Assembly (NCBI GenBank): GCA_017694655.1
Contig: JADIMQ010000078.1
Span: forward strand, 1-32,835
Length of the DNA: 32,835 bases
Origin: Candidatus Cryptobacteroides merdigallinarum
GTDB taxonomy: Bacteria; Bacteroidota; Bacteroidia; Bacteroidales; UBA932
Direction of reading: 5' to 3'
Within the stretch, counting starts at the first letter, position 1. Each line of letters opens with the position of its first letter. The notes below the pieces were generated by a model. That model saw only the letters and a program-made list of their open reading frames with translations. It ran no database searches and was not told where the DNA came from. Both the position numbers and the translations under genes were made by a program. This document shows positions 1 through 8,508 of this stretch, piece by piece.

Positions 1-1
1 C

Positions 2-817
2 ACAAGGCACTGCGTCTTCGGCGGTGACAGGCTCGGCATATATTTCCTCGAGACCGGAGCCGTGGCACGTCCGAGCAAGGTCGTGTACGACAGGGCACAT
101 TCAGCCATTGCGGAAATCGAGAAAGGCATGATTGACTGGGAGAAGGTCTTCGAAGGAGCCGACTGGTTCCACTGGACAGGCATAACCCCGGCCATCAGCC
201 AGGGTGCTGCCGACGTCTGCCTCGAGGCCATCAAGGCGGCCAACAAGCTCGGCGTGACCGTTTCCTGCGACCTCAACTACAGGAAGAACCTCTGGAAATA
301 CGGCAAGACGGCCTCCGAAGTGATGCCTGCCCTCGTGGAAGGCTGCGACATCATCCTCGGCAATGAGGAAGACGCCGAGAAGGTATTCGGCATCAAGCCG
401 GAAGGCTTCGACGTCACCGCTACCAAGGGCGAGGTGAACGCCGCCGAGTTCGAGAGCGTATGCAAGCAGCTCATGGCCAGGTTCCCTCGCGCAAAGAAGG
501 TCATCATAACCCTGCGCGGCTCCATCAACGCGAACCACAACACCTGGGGCGGGGTCCTCTTTGACGGCAGCAAGCTCTACCAGTCCCCGAGATACGACAT
601 CACCCACATCGTGGACCGCGTCGGCGGCGGAGACTCCTTCATGGGAGGACTAATCTACGGCCTCCTCACCTACAAGGGCGACGACCAGAAAGCCCTCAAT
701 TTCGCGGTGGCGGCTTCCTGCCTGAAGCACACCATCTTCGGGGACTACAACCAGGTGACCGTGGCGGAGGTGGAGAACCTCATGAAGGGCGACGGCTCGG
801 GACGTGTATCGAGATAG
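2..817 (+). CDS. kdgK: 2-dehydro-3-deoxygluconokinase (KDG kinase), 5' end cut by window edge
   Basis: PfkB-family sugar kinase that phosphorylates 2-keto-3-deoxygluconate to KDPG in the cytosol. The frame is open from base 2, and reading it from there gives [15 protein letters not shown] followed by RPSKVVYDR, the usual N-proximal KdgK stretch, so the GTG at 62 is an internal codon and not the start. The PfkB signature near the C-terminus is DRVGGGDSF, with the catalytic aspartate in GGGD. About 271 residues are visible; the family is usually near 340, so roughly 70 residues lie upstream of the window. The next gene, eda, starts 22 bases after the stop and uses the product of this enzyme, which supports KDG rather than fructose or ribose as substrate. 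Confidence 0.9.
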   Translation, partial: TRHCVFGGDRLGIYFLETGAVARPSKVVYDRAHSAIAEIEKGMIDWEKVFEGADWFHWTGITPAISQGAADVCLEAIKAANKLGVTVSCDLNYRKNLWKYGKTASEVMPALVEGCDIILGNEEDAEKVFGIKPEGFDVTATKGEVNAAEFESVCKQLMARFPRAKKVIITLRGSINANHNTWGGVLFDGSKLYQSPRYDITHIVDRVGGGDSFMGGLIYGLLTYKGDDQKALNFAVAASCLKHTIFGDYNQVTVAEVENLMKGDGSGRVSR

Positions 818-839
818 TCAATCCAGAGGAGGTAAAGAT

Positions 840-1505
840 ATGGCAAAATACAGCAAGCTTGAAGTTCTGGCGGCAGTCAAGGAAACCGGGATGGTGCCGG
901 TGTTCTACAACGCCGACATTGAAATATCGAAGAATGTCGTCAAGGCCTGCTACGAAGGCGGCGTAAGGGCATTCGAATTCACGAACCGCGGCGACTTTGC
1001 GCAGGAAGTGTTCGGAGAACTTGTAAAATACGCCAACAAGGAGCTCCCTGGGATGATACTCGGAGTCGGCTCGGTCGTGGATCCGGCCACCGCCGCCCTC
1101 TACATACAGCTCGGGGCCAACTTCGTGGTGGGGCCGCTCTTCAACCCTGCCATAGCTCCGGTATGCAACCGCAGGCTCATCCCATACTGCCCGGGATGCG
1201 GCAGCGTGTCAGAGATAGGTGCGGCACAGGAACTCGGGTGCGACCTCTGCAAGGTATTCCCGGGCGATGTCCTCGGGCCTGTCTTCGTTAAAGGGCTACG
1301 CGCCCCTATGCCTTGGAGCCAGATCATGGTCACCGGCGGAGTCAAGCCTACGAGGGAGAACCTTGAAGGCTGGTTCAAGGCCGGTGTGACCTGCGTCGGC
1401 ATGGGCAGCAACCTCTTCCCGAAGGACGTGATCGCAGCCGGGGAGTGGAGCAAGATAACCGGCCTCTGCAGGGACGCCCTCGCAATCATCAAGGAAATAC
1501 GATAA
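840..1505 (+). CDS. eda: KDPG/KHG aldolase (2-dehydro-3-deoxy-phosphogluconate aldolase)
   Basis: Class I aldolase that splits KDPG into pyruvate and glyceraldehyde-3-phosphate, the last step of the Entner-Doudoroff and hexuronate routes. The 221-residue protein carries the Schiff-base lysine at about K138 in CDLCKVFPG and the general-base glutamate at about E46 in AFEFTNRG. The frame is open further upstream, but ATG at 840 follows a clear GAGGAGG ribosome-binding site at 826-832, one of the few strong ones in the window, so I place the start there. It lies between kdgK and an ExuT-type transporter on the same strand. The glycine-rich stretch reads GVGSVVD where enterobacterial enzymes have GAGTV, a normal Bacteroidetes variation. 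Confidence 0.92.
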   Translation: MAKYSKLEVLAAVKETGMVPVFYNADIEISKNVVKACYEGGVRAFEFTNRGDFAQEVFGELVKYANKELPGMILGVGSVVDPATAALYIQLGANFVVGPLFNPAIAPVCNRRLIPYCPGCGSVSEIGAAQELGCDLCKVFPGDVLGPVFVKGLRAPMPWSQIMVTGGVKPTRENLEGWFKAGVTCVGMGSNLFPKDVIAAGEWSKITGLCRDALAIIKEIR

Positions 1506-1530
1506 AGTACTATAAACTAAACTGTAAAGA

Positions 1531-3012
1531 ATGGAACAATCAACTTCAAAAAAACTGATGACCAACTGGAGATGGTGGATGGTCGTGCTGCTCTTCGTGG
1601 CCACTACCGTCAACTATCTGGACAGGCAGGTGCTTTCCCTCACGTGGAAAGACTTCATCGCACCTGAATTCCACTGGACCGACAACGACTACGGTACAAT
1701 CACGGCCGTCTTCTCCATCGTCTATGCCATCTGCATGCTCTTCGCAGGAAAGTTCGTGGACTGGATGGGTACAAAGAAAGGCTACCTCTGGTCCATCGGA
1801 ATATGGTCAACAGGTGCCTGCCTCCACGCAATCTGCGGCTGGCTCACAGTACATATCGAAGGCTATGAAAATGCCGCTGCCATGACTGCGGTGCAGGCCG
1901 GCTCCACGGCAGCCCTCGCCATAGCGTCCACCAGCGTATGGCTCTTCCTTGCGGCAAGGTGCATCCTTGCCCTTGGTGAAGCAGGAAACTTCCCTGCCGC
2001 CATCAAGGTGACTGCAGAATACTTCCCGAAGAAGGACAGGGCTTTCGCCACTTCGATATTCAACTCCGGAGCCTCCATAGGGGCCCTCATTGCACCGGCC
2101 ACGATTCCTCTCCTCGCACAGTTCTTCAAGGACAGGGGCGTCGGCGGAGGATGGGAAATGTCCTTCATCATCATCGGTGCCCTCGGCTACATCTGGATGG
2201 CTTTCTGGATTTTCATGTACAACAAGCCGGAGAAGTCAAGGCACGTGAACAAGGCCGAGCTCGACTACATCAACCAGGACTATACCGAGGAAGAGAATGC
2301 CAAGGCCAGCGAGGCCGACGAGAAGGGCGGCAAGTCCATCTCCCTGTGGAAATGCTTCACATACAGGCAGACATGGTCATTCATCGTAGGCAAGTTCTTC
2401 ACTGACGGCGTATGGTGGTTCTACCTGTTCTGGGCTCCGGCATACTTCTCCGACCAGTACGGCTACGCCTCAAGTTCAGGCATGGGTGTCGCCCTTATCA
2501 CTACCCTTTACGCGATAGTTACGGTCCTGTCCATATTCGGCGGATACCTTCCTAAGCTTTTCGTGGAGAAGAAAGGGATGAACCCGTACAACGGACGTAT
2601 GCTCGCGATGCTCATATTCGCCTTCCTGCCGCTTCCTGCGCTCCTCGCGCAGACCACCGGACAGATTTCCGTGTGGTGGCCAGCCATCATCATAGGCCTT
2701 GCAGGGGCCGGCCACCAGGCCTGGTCCGCCAACCTGTTCTCCACCATCGGGGACATGTTCCCGAAATCCGCCATCTCCACCATCACAGGTATCGGAGGCA
2801 TGGCGGGCGGTATCGGGTCCTTCTTCATACAGAAAGGCGCCGGAGCTCTGTTCACCTACTCGGAGAACGCCGGTTCCGCCTTCCACTTCATGGGATTCGA
2901 GGGGAAACCTGCAGGATATATGATAGTGTTCTGCGGCTGCGCCGTTGCTTACCTTATAGCTTGGGCTATAATGAAGACACTTGTCCCTAAATACAAGAAG
3001 ATCGACGCTTGA
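1531..3012 (+). CDS. exuT: MFS transporter, hexuronate (ExuT-like, anion:cation symporter family)
   Basis: Inner-membrane carrier of the major facilitator superfamily. The 493-residue protein has about twelve hydrophobic segments, with NYLDRQ at residues 28-33 directly after the first one, as in the ACS (ExuT/GarP/UxuT) branch. A charged cytoplasmic loop (about residues 225-275, rich in Glu and Lys) separates the two six-helix halves. The preceding genes kdgK and eda act on the breakdown products of galacturonate and glucuronate, so a hexuronate or related sugar acid is the likely substrate. That assignment rests on family and context, since specificity cannot be read from the sequence. A terminator at 3066-3099 ends the transcription unit. 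Confidence 0.82.
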   Translation: MEQSTSKKLMTNWRWWMVVLLFVATTVNYLDRQVLSLTWKDFIAPEFHWTDNDYGTITAVFSIVYAICMLFAGKFVDWMGTKKGYLWSIGIWSTGACLHAICGWLTVHIEGYENAAAMTAVQAGSTAALAIASTSVWLFLAARCILALGEAGNFPAAIKVTAEYFPKKDRAFATSIFNSGASIGALIAPATIPLLAQFFKDRGVGGGWEMSFIIIGALGYIWMAFWIFMYNKPEKSRHVNKAELDYINQDYTEEENAKASEADEKGGKSISLWKCFTYRQTWSFIVGKFFTDGVWWFYLFWAPAYFSDQYGYASSSGMGVALITTLYAIVTVLSIFGGYLPKLFVEKKGMNPYNGRMLAMLIFAFLPLPALLAQTTGQISVWWPAIIIGLAGAGHQAWSANLFSTIGDMFPKSAISTITGIGGMAGGIGSFFIQKGAGALFTYSENAGSAFHFMGFEGKPAGYMIVFCGCAVAYLIAWAIMKTLVPKYKKIDA

Positions 3013-3065
3013 TTTTCAATACCAAATCCTTAATACATCAAAACCAATCGGATACTTATCCGGAG

Positions 3066-3099
3066 AAAGGGGATGGCCGTGGTGGTCCGCCCCTTTTTT
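3066..3099 (+). terminator. Rho-independent terminator after exuT
   Basis: GGGGATGGCC (3069-3078) pairs with GGTCCGCCCC (3084-3093) around a five-base loop, with two internal mismatches. AAA at 3066-3068 extends the stem into the following run of six Ts (3094-3099). It lies 53 bases after the exuT stop and before grpE, where a transcript end is expected. Confidence 0.75.
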
Positions 3100-3186
3100 G
3101 TTGCCGGAAGCCGCGTATGACATTTTGTCAGGGAAAAAACGGTGGCAGATAATTTGTATCAAGTGTGCCGGTTAATTTGTATGGTC

Positions 3187-3813
3187 ATGGAAAAAGAAGA
3201 AAAAGATATGGATCAGGAAAAGATTGAAGGACAGGAAATGGAGCCCGGGAACGAGCCCCAGGCGGCTTCCGGGGCCGGAAATACAGAAAAGGAAGAGGCC
3301 ACGGAAAGCAGGCACGAGTCCAGGAAAGAAAAAAAGGAGAAGGCCAGGATCGAGACTCTTGAAAAGGAAGTCAAGGACCTGACTGACAAAATTGCAAAGG
3401 AAAAAGACGACTACATAAGGCTGATGGCGGAGTTCGACAATTTCCGCAGGAGGACCTCACAGGAAAAGCTCGACCTTGTGAGCGTGGCCGCAGAGGATAC
3501 CATAAAGGGCCTGCTGCCTGTGCTCGACGACTGCGAGAGGGCGATGGAGGCGCTTGCCAAGTCGGACGACAATCCCGCAGCCAAAGAAGGTACAGAACTG
3601 ATATACAACAAGCTGACAAGCTATCTGCAGAGCAAGGGGCTGAACAGGATAGAGGCGATGGGGGCAGAATTCAACACCGACCTCCACGAGGCCGTGGCCC
3701 AGTTCCCTGTGCAGGAGGAGGAGAAGAAAGGCAAGGTATATGATGTCATCCAGACGGGATATACCCTGAACGGGAAAGTGGTCAGGTTCGCCAAGGTAGT
3801 TGTCGCCATCTAA
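3187..3813 (+). CDS. grpE: Nucleotide exchange factor GrpE
   Basis: Releases ADP from DnaK in the Hsp70 cycle. The 208-residue protein has a highly charged, disordered N-terminus, then a long coiled coil beginning around [18 protein letters not shown]. The family stretch [13 protein letters not shown] follows, and the C-terminal beta domain ends in [19 protein letters not shown] codons at 3181, 3187 and 3208 are all possible starts. I prefer 3187 (MEKEEKD), and the longer frame from 3142 adds a non-conserved Cys-containing tail. A loose Bacteroidales -7 box (TAATTTG, 3150-3156) with TTG at 3125-3127 lies just upstream. dnaJ starts 16 bases after the stop, giving the usual grpE-dnaJ heat-shock operon. 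Confidence 0.93.
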   Translation: MEKEEKDMDQEKIEGQEMEPGNEPQAASGAGNTEKEEATESRHESRKEKKEKARIETLEKEVKDLTDKIAKEKDDYIRLMAEFDNFRRRTSQEKLDLVSVAAEDTIKGLLPVLDDCERAMEALAKSDDNPAAKEGTELIYNKLTSYLQSKGLNRIEAMGAEFNTDLHEAVAQFPVQEEEKKGKVYDVIQTGYTLNGKVVRFAKVVVAI

Positions 3814-3829
3814 ACCGGAGGACACAGAA

Positions 3830-5005
3830 ATGGCAGAGAAAAGAGATTATTACGAAGTCCTCGGGGTCAGCAGGAATGCCACCGACGAGGAAATAAAGAA
3901 AGCGTACAGGAAAAAGGCTATCCAGTACCATCCGGACAAGAATCCGGGGGACAAGGAAGCGGAGGAGAAGTTCAAGGAGGCCGCAGAGGCCTACGATGTC
4001 CTCAGCAACAAGGAAAAGCGTGCAAAATACGACCAGTTCGGACACGCCGGCCTGGACGGACAGGCTGGACCTGATTTCAGCGGAGGCTTCGGAAACCTCA
4101 ACGACATCCTCCGGGACCTGTTCGGCGGAGGATTCAGCGGCGGAGGATTCGGGGGCTTCGGCGGATTCGGAGGCTTCGGAGGCGACAGCCAGAGACAGGG
4201 AGGAGGCCAGAGGGTCTACAAGGGCCGTGACATACGTGTGAGGGTAAGGCTCACCCTGGAAGAGATAGCCAAAGGCACCGAGAAGGAGATACAGATTGAA
4301 AGGAATGTCCCTTGTCCCGACTGTAACGGGAAGGGGGCGAAGAATGCCTCGGACATAAAGGTCTGCCCGTCCTGCAAGGGTACTGGACAGGTAAAGAGGG
4401 TGGTGAACAGCTTCTTCGGGCAGACAGTCACATACTCCACGTGCCAGCAGTGCAACGGTGAAGGGAAGATAGTCACCAACCCGTGCCATACCTGCTCAGG
4501 GACAGGGCTTGTTCGCAGGAAGGAAACCGTGAGGGTGAGGATACCTGCCGGAGTAGAGGATGGAATGCAGCTGACGATGCGAGGGCAGGGCCACAGCGCG
4601 AAGAACAACGGTATAAACGGGGACCTGCTCATCGTCATAAACGAGATAGAGCATCCTGAAATAAAGAGGGACGGGAACAACCTTACCTATACAAAGGTAA
4701 TCTCTGTCCCGGAAGCAGTCCTCGGGGCAACGGTGGAGATACCATGCCTTGACGGCGTGTACAACGTGAAGGTAGAGCCAGGGACCCAGTCAGGCACCGT
4801 GACAAGGCTGAAAGGCAAGGGACTCCCGACAGTCAACGGATACGGCACAGGCGACATGTACGTGAAATTCATAGTATATATCCCGAAGAAAGTCAGCCGT
4901 GAGGAGAAGGAGGCGATGGAGAAGCTTGCCGTAAGCGAGAACTTCAAGGCAAACGCGTCCAAGGAGGACAGAAGCTTCTTCGACAGGCTGCGGAACATGT
5001 TCTGA
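3830..5005 (+). CDS. dnaJ: Chaperone protein DnaJ (Hsp40)
   Basis: Co-chaperone that delivers substrates to DnaK and stimulates its ATPase. All type I domains are present in the 391 residues: the J domain with HPD at 34-36, a Gly/Phe-rich linker at about 83-125 with tandem GGFGGF units, and the zinc-binding region with four CxxCxGxG repeats (Cys pairs at about 162/165, 179/182, 205/208 and 219/222). The two beta-barrel substrate domains and a dimerisation tail follow. The open frame starts earlier, but ATG at 3830 follows CCGGAGGACACAGAA, gives the standard [12 protein letters not shown] start, and clears the grpE stop by 16 bases. Nothing is missing. Confidence 0.97.
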   Translation: MAEKRDYYEVLGVSRNATDEEIKKAYRKKAIQYHPDKNPGDKEAEEKFKEAAEAYDVLSNKEKRAKYDQFGHAGLDGQAGPDFSGGFGNLNDILRDLFGGGFSGGGFGGFGGFGGFGGDSQRQGGGQRVYKGRDIRVRVRLTLEEIAKGTEKEIQIERNVPCPDCNGKGAKNASDIKVCPSCKGTGQVKRVVNSFFGQTVTYSTCQQCNGEGKIVTNPCHTCSGTGLVRRKETVRVRIPAGVEDGMQLTMRGQGHSAKNNGINGDLLIVINEIEHPEIKRDGNNLTYTKVISVPEAVLGATVEIPCLDGVYNVKVEPGTQSGTVTRLKGKGLPTVNGYGTGDMYVKFIVYIPKKVSREEKEAMEKLAVSENFKANASKEDRSFFDRLRNMF

Positions 5006-5047
5006 AGATGAGGGGGTTAGATGACGCCAAACTTTTTTCAAAAAAAT

Positions 5048-5077
5048 TTGCTTAGTAAAAATTTATTAGTACCTTTG
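5048..5077 (+). promoter_or_regulatory. Bacteroidales-type promoter for rplS
   Basis: TTG at 5048-5050 and TACCTTTG at 5070-5077 match the -33 TTG and -7 TAnnTTTG consensus of Bacteroides promoters, with a 19-base spacer. Transcription would start near 5084, giving a leader of about 65 bases before rplS. The surrounding sequence is AT-rich in contrast to the genes on both sides. Confidence 0.8.
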
Positions 5078-5093
5078 CAGTCCCAAAATAAAA

Positions 5094-5132
5094 GCAACCT
5101 CTTGCGATGACAGTCATTTTCCGCAACGTTGC
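5094..5132 (+). ncRNA. Candidate structured leader of rplS mRNA
   Basis: Two nested helices can form in the 5' leader. The outer one pairs GCAAC (5094-5098) with GTTGC (5128-5132); the inner one pairs TTGCG (5102-5106) with CGCAA (5122-5126). They are separated by CUC on one side and a single C on the other, and the 15-base loop at 5107-5121 contains the self-complementary TGACAGTCA. The element sits wholly between the rplS promoter and start codon. Ribosomal-protein leaders of this size often mediate autoregulation by the encoded protein, but I cannot assign this one to a known family without a covariance search. Confidence 0.45.
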
Positions 5133-5149
5133 CACTAAAAATTTAAGCA

Positions 5150-5530
5150 ATGGATTTGATTAAAGTTGTAGAGCAGGCTTTCGCAAACGAGAAAGCTGCA
5201 GGATATCCAAAGTTCAAGGCCGGTGACACGGTTACCGTAACCTACAGGATCAAGGAGGGAGACAAGGAGAGGCTCCAGAAATTCAAAGGGGTGATCATAC
5301 AGATCAAGGGCGCTTCCCCGGCAACAAAGACCTTCACCATAAGGAAAATTTCAAACGGCATCGGCGTTGAGAGGATTTTCCCGTTTGCTTCACCGTTCAT
5401 CGACTCTATCGAGGTGAACAAGGTCGGAAAGGTACGCAGGGCAAGGATATTCTACCTCAGGCAGCTTTCCGGAAAGAAGGCAAGGATAAAAGAGAAGAAG
5501 CTCTCCGTCCTCAAGGAAGAGAATGCATAA
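5150..5530 (+). CDS. rplS: 50S ribosomal protein L19
   Basis: Large-subunit protein at the 30S-50S interface. The 126 residues hold the L19 core: [20 protein letters not shown], then the basic stretch [12 protein letters not shown], then [18 protein letters not shown], and a C-terminus rich in Lys and Arg ([14 protein letters not shown]). It is a single-gene unit with its own promoter (5048-5077) and a structured leader, and is followed by a tRNA-Arg gene 27 bases downstream, which may be read through from it because no terminator is visible between them. Confidence 0.97.
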   Translation: MDLIKVVEQAFANEKAAGYPKFKAGDTVTVTYRIKEGDKERLQKFKGVIIQIKGASPATKTFTIRKISNGIGVERIFPFASPFIDSIEVNKVGKVRRARIFYLRQLSGKKARIKEKKLSVLKEENA

Positions 5531-5557
5531 GGAAATATCAGGCGTCAGCCTGAATCC

Positions 5558-5631
5558 GGCCCCATAGCTTAACTGAATAGAGCATTTGACTACGGATCAA
5601 AAGGTTACAGGTTTGAATCCTGTTGGGGTCA
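5558..5631 (+). tRNA. tRNA-Arg (anticodon ACG)
   Basis: A complete cloverleaf of 74 bases. Acceptor GGCCCCA pairs with TGGGGTC (one G-T wobble). The D stem is GCTT with GAGC. The anticodon stem TTTGA/TCAAA holds loop CTACGGA with anticodon ACG at its centre, and the T arm is ACAGG-TTTGAAT-CCTGT. The discriminator is A and the CCA end is not encoded, as is usual in Bacteroidetes. A34 would be edited to inosine to read CGU, CGC and CGA codons. Confidence 0.95.
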
Positions 5632-5672
5632 CGAAAACGGGGTGTATCAAATTTGATGCACCCCGTTTTCGT
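5631..5672. terminator. Long bidirectional terminator hairpin after tRNA-Arg
   Basis: A 42-base inverted repeat: ACGAAAACGGGGTGTATCAA (from 5631) folds onto the half ending at 5672, leaving one G-T pair and otherwise complete complementarity. The T-rich arm (GTTTTCGT) can serve a transcript in either direction. It lies between tRNA-Arg on the plus strand and the convergent minus-strand operon ending at 5705. The first base of the stem is the discriminator base of the tRNA. Confidence 0.8.
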
Positions 5673-5704
5673 GTCCAGACGTACAAGATGAAAGCCGCGG
5701 ATTG

Positions 5705-6391
5705 CTATCCCACCCCGAGGTCGGTATTGTCTATGAGGACCTCGAATCCAGGCTCATCCTTCAGCCAGGGATATACCTCCCGTATGAACCAGGACACGAG
5801 CCTCACGTCCCGGCGGACGGCGGTAGTGTTGTTGCAGAAAAGATTCACGCTGCAATACTCGAAATATTTCCTGGCAATGGCTATATCGCCAAGAATCCTC
5901 TCCTGCGAATCCCCTTCGGTACAGCAGAGCAGGCATACGCCCTGGAAGAAGGATGCGATATCCTCCGGTGTGGCAGATGAAGGGATGCCCTTCTTCCAGG
6001 CGTCACGCAGTTCCGGGCGGAAAGACTCCACGCCGCAACGGAACTTCACGGCGGCAGGGGCAAACTGCCTGGCAAAATCCGCGAGCCTGTATCGGTACAT
6101 GTAATGCATCTCGAACCACAGTGTACCGATATTCCTTTCCCTCACGACATCCCTGATCATACGGAGCGTATCAGGGTCCAGTTCTGTGCCGGAGCCGGAG
6201 TTTATCACGTCCAGCACACCGTACTCCCCTGTCACACGTCCGAGAACCTCCCTGTTGACAGAGAAAGGGTCGCTGCCGGTATCCCCGTGGTAATCACAGA
6301 ACGTGCAGCGGCGCCACCGGCACCCAGTCCCCTGCAGCAGGACGAACTCCCTGGGGAAAGACCCCTGACCTATCAGCGAATATCTGTCCAT
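5705..6391 (-). CDS. Radical-SAM-like protein, candidate queuine lyase (QueL-type)
   Basis: A 228-residue protein with an early cysteine cluster, GTGCRWRRCTFCDYH, in which C24, C29 and C32 form CX4CX2C, one residue wider than the classic radical SAM CX3CX2C. Downstream it has the look of a small radical SAM barrel: SGSGTELD, a GTLWFEMH strand, and GVESFRPELRDAWKKG. I assign it to the radical SAM group on that basis. It lies 21 bases after a YhhQ-type queuosine-precursor transporter in the same operon. Queuine lyases, which convert queuine to preQ1 in gut bacteria, belong to a small radical SAM subgroup, so that function is plausible. The link is inferred from context and general resemblance only. 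Other Cys-cluster functions remain possible. It ends 33 bases from the terminator shared with tRNA-Arg. Confidence 0.55.
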   Translation of the reverse strand: MDRYSLIGQGSFPREFVLLQGTGCRWRRCTFCDYHGDTGSDPFSVNREVLGRVTGEYGVLDVINSGSGTELDPDTLRMIRDVVRERNIGTLWFEMHYMYRYRLADFARQFAPAAVKFRCGVESFRPELRDAWKKGIPSSATPEDIASFFQGVCLLCCTEGDSQERILGDIAIARKYFEYCSVNLFCNNTTAVRRDVRLVSWFIREVYPWLKDEPGFEVLIDNTDLGVG

Positions 6392-6412
6392 ACCGTAAAA
6401 ATTTCAGTAACC

Positions 6413-7075
6413 TTATTTCAGCTTCCTTATGAGCCCTATCACCGCATACGCCATCGGGGTCCCTAAAAAGGCCTCTATAGCCAGCTTGGATACATACTGG
6501 AAGCCTATCATCAGGAGCAGGTCATGCACAGGGACCGTACCGGCAAAGGCAATGAGCACGAAAGGTACGGAGTCGAAGAAATACGCCACGGCGGAGCTCC
6601 CTATCGTGCGGACCCACAGCCACCGCCCCCTGGTAAGCCTCTTTATCCTGTCCATGAGCCAGGCATTTGAAAGTTCACCGAACAGGAAGCCGGCAAGGGA
6701 GGCTATCACAATTCTCGGCACATAGGAGAATATGTGGTTGTAGGCCCCGGCCGTCTCCTGCAGATAGTCCGGGGAAGGGAGATAGACCCCGAGAGTCGTG
6801 AAGACGACCAGGATGATATTGCAGAGCAGTGTCAGGTAAATGATACGCCGTGCGATACGGTATCCCCATATCTCTGTAAGCACATCCCCGAGCATGTACG
6901 CAAAGGGGAAGGTAAGTGTCCCGGCGTCGAAATAGAAGAGTCCGAAAATGCTGATAACCTTCACCGCCATGATGTTGGAGGTAAGGTAGAGAGTGACGAA
7001 CACTGCAGTTACCACCATCAGGGCCGAGTGTCCTGTATTCCGGTTTTTGAAAGGGTTTACCGATACCTTGTCCAT
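6413..7075 (-). CDS. yhhQ: Queuosine precursor transporter (YhhQ/QPTR family)
   Basis: Membrane protein of about six helices in the Vut_1/YhhQ family; E. coli YhhQ imports preQ0 and preQ1 for tRNA queuosine. The 220 residues include the family landmarks TSNIMAVKVI, FPFAYMLGDVLTEIWGY, FLFGELSNAWLMDRIK and YFFDSVPFVLIAF. The open frame extends 80 codons upstream through the ybaK 3' end, but that part is low-complexity shadow sequence, and ATG at 7075 (MDKVSVNPF) leaves an 11-base gap to ybaK. It sits third in a four-gene operon ahead of a radical-SAM-like protein that may process the imported base. Whether this copy takes preQ0/preQ1 or queuine cannot be read from the sequence. Confidence 0.88.
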   Translation of the reverse strand: MDKVSVNPFKNRNTGHSALMVVTAVFVTLYLTSNIMAVKVISIFGLFYFDAGTLTFPFAYMLGDVLTEIWGYRIARRIIYLTLLCNIILVVFTTLGVYLPSPDYLQETAGAYNHIFSYVPRIVIASLAGFLFGELSNAWLMDRIKRLTRGRWLWVRTIGSSAVAYFFDSVPFVLIAFAGTVPVHDLLLMIGFQYVSKLAIEAFLGTPMAYAVIGLIRKLK

Positions 7076-7086
7076 TTGTTTCCAGA

Positions 7087-7572
7087 TTAATGATGCACGA
7101 GATCCGCTGTAGCAGCCTTTACATATCCGATGAGAGGCCCTGGGGCTATCCTGAACTGGAGCCCCCTCACACCGGCGCTCACGTATATGGCGTCGAAGCC
7201 GAGGGCCGAAGAATGGAAATAGGTCGGGAAGAGCTTCTTCATCCCCACAGGGGAGCAGCCGCCACGGACATAGCCGGTGACAGGAAGGAGGTCCTTCATC
7301 GGTATGAGGTCGCATTTCTTGTTTCCGGAGACCTTGGCCGCAGCCTTCAGGTCAACTTCAGAATCGCCGGGCACCACGCAGACGAAATAGCCTGTCCTGT
7401 CCCCCGAAAGCACAAGCGTCTTGAATACCTGCTCTATTGGCTCCCCGAGCTGGGCGGCTATATGGGAAGCCGCCAGATTGTCCTCGTCCACGACATACGG
7501 GACGAGCTGATACGCAATGCCCGCCTTGTCAAGAAGGCGGGCAGCATTCGTCTTTTCCGTCTTCTGTTTCAT
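7087..7572 (-). CDS. ybaK: Cys-tRNA(Pro) deacylase, YbaK/EbsC family
   Basis: Cytosolic editing enzyme that hydrolyses cysteine wrongly attached to tRNA-Pro. The 161-residue protein matches the YbaK single-domain size and shows the catalytic lysine at about K51 in EQVFKTLVLSGD, the GYVRGGCSPVGMKK loop, and the closing GLQFRIAPGPLI. Its ATG overlaps the TAA of the upstream DUF4861 gene as TAATG, so translation is likely coupled. YbaK is distinguished from the related ProX and INS domains by the GGCSP loop. Confidence 0.9.
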   Translation of the reverse strand: MKQKTEKTNAARLLDKAGIAYQLVPYVVDEDNLAASHIAAQLGEPIEQVFKTLVLSGDRTGYFVCVVPGDSEVDLKAAAKVSGNKKCDLIPMKDLLPVTGYVRGGCSPVGMKKLFPTYFHSSALGFDAIYVSAGVRGLQFRIAPGPLIGYVKAATADLVHH

Positions 7573-8426
7573 TACCTGCCTGTCATATAAGCCTCGAACC
7601 GCTTCAGGGTATTGAGCTCAGCTTCCTTGGTAGAGGCGGCCACGACTGTCGTAGACACGGAGGATGCCGGCTTGGAGACAATCCGCACGATGTCCCCGGT
7701 GACCTCCATCGGGCCGAAATCCGAAGGCTTGTAGAACATCCCCGCCCCGATAGGCACAGGTGACTTCGAGACATCGGCAGGATGCACACCCCACGCGAAG
7801 ATGTAGCCGTTGCCGCACTTGACTGTCTCCCCGCGGTGATAGTTTACCCCCGTAAGGAAACACACCCGCTTTCCGGAGAGCTCCGTTGCCGTCACAACTG
7901 CCTCACGGGTCTTCTTGTTCATGTCCACCCGTATCGAGATGTCCACCGTATCGTCCTGGTAAGGCACGCCATAGGCTATCATTTCCGCGTAGGAACCGTG
8001 CTTCGTGTGCCCCACCCTCGCGGTGCGGCCCCGGGTGGCACGGAGCTTCACTTCCTTGCTCCCGTCCCAGAGGGCGATACCCCCGAGCCCGACAGTCTTG
8101 CCTACCATATATTCATCGCATCCGGCTCCGTCATTCTCCTGCTGTTCCAGGGTCGGGTACCATCTGTACTGCCCGAGCTCCAGCCCCCTGCCGGTCTTGG
8201 AATACACGTCTATGGCTCCGCTGTCGTTGAAGTATATCCTCAATGCGAAGTGCGTATTCTCCACGGCCGGGCCGTGATGCCCCACGGCATTGTAAAGGTC
8301 CGCCTTTTCGGAAACAATCTCCGGGACCTGTTTCCCGTCCTTCTTCCAGAACAGGCTCACATCTGTCTGTGCCTCGGCAATCCCGCAGCCCAGCAGCACA
8401 AGAGCGGATAAGAAAATTTTCTTCAT
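7572..8426 (-). CDS. Secreted DUF4861 family protein
   Basis: A 284-residue exported protein. I chose ATG at 8426 (MKKIFLSALVLLGCGIAEAQ), which gives a clean signal peptide with probable cleavage after AEA; the longer frame adds MSLNILE. The cysteine in LLGC is a weak lipobox alternative. The mature part resembles DUF4861 as found in Bacteroidetes: an ALRIYFNDSGAIDVYSKTG strand, then LGQYRWYPTLEQQ, then DEYMVGKTVGLGGIALWDG. No catalytic residues are known for the family; members are often seen in polysaccharide-use loci, whereas here it leads a tRNA-related operon. It has its own promoter at 8509-8539. Confidence 0.7.
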   Translation of the reverse strand: MKKIFLSALVLLGCGIAEAQTDVSLFWKKDGKQVPEIVSEKADLYNAVGHHGPAVENTHFALRIYFNDSGAIDVYSKTGRGLELGQYRWYPTLEQQENDGAGCDEYMVGKTVGLGGIALWDGSKEVKLRATRGRTARVGHTKHGSYAEMIAYGVPYQDDTVDISIRVDMNKKTREAVVTATELSGKRVCFLTGVNYHRGETVKCGNGYIFAWGVHPADVSKSPVPIGAGMFYKPSDFGPMEVTGDIVRIVSKPASSVSTTVVAASTKEAELNTLKRFEAYMTGR

Positions 8427-8508
8427 CTCTAAAATATTTAAACTCAATTATAACGCGGTGCAGCCCGTATCCGTGGACTGCCAGGGGTTCTTCAGATGAA
8501 AATCCCTG

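Noticed and set aside
62..817. kdgK starting at GTG 62
   Set aside because: The same frame is open to the window edge and the upstream residues match the KdgK family, so the gene begins before the window.
3142..3186. Longer grpE start at 3142
   Set aside because: It adds a non-conserved stretch with two cysteines that overlaps the likely promoter; ATG 3187 or 3208 fits the family better.
5586..6104. 172-codon plus-strand frame from inside tRNA-Arg
   Set aside because: It runs through the tRNA, the terminator and antisense to the radical-SAM-like gene; no coding features.
8427..8508. preQ1 riboswitch upstream of the operon that includes yhhQ
   Set aside because: I looked for a small pseudoknot with an A-rich tail in the leader and saw none; the first gene is DUF4861, which makes it less likely too.
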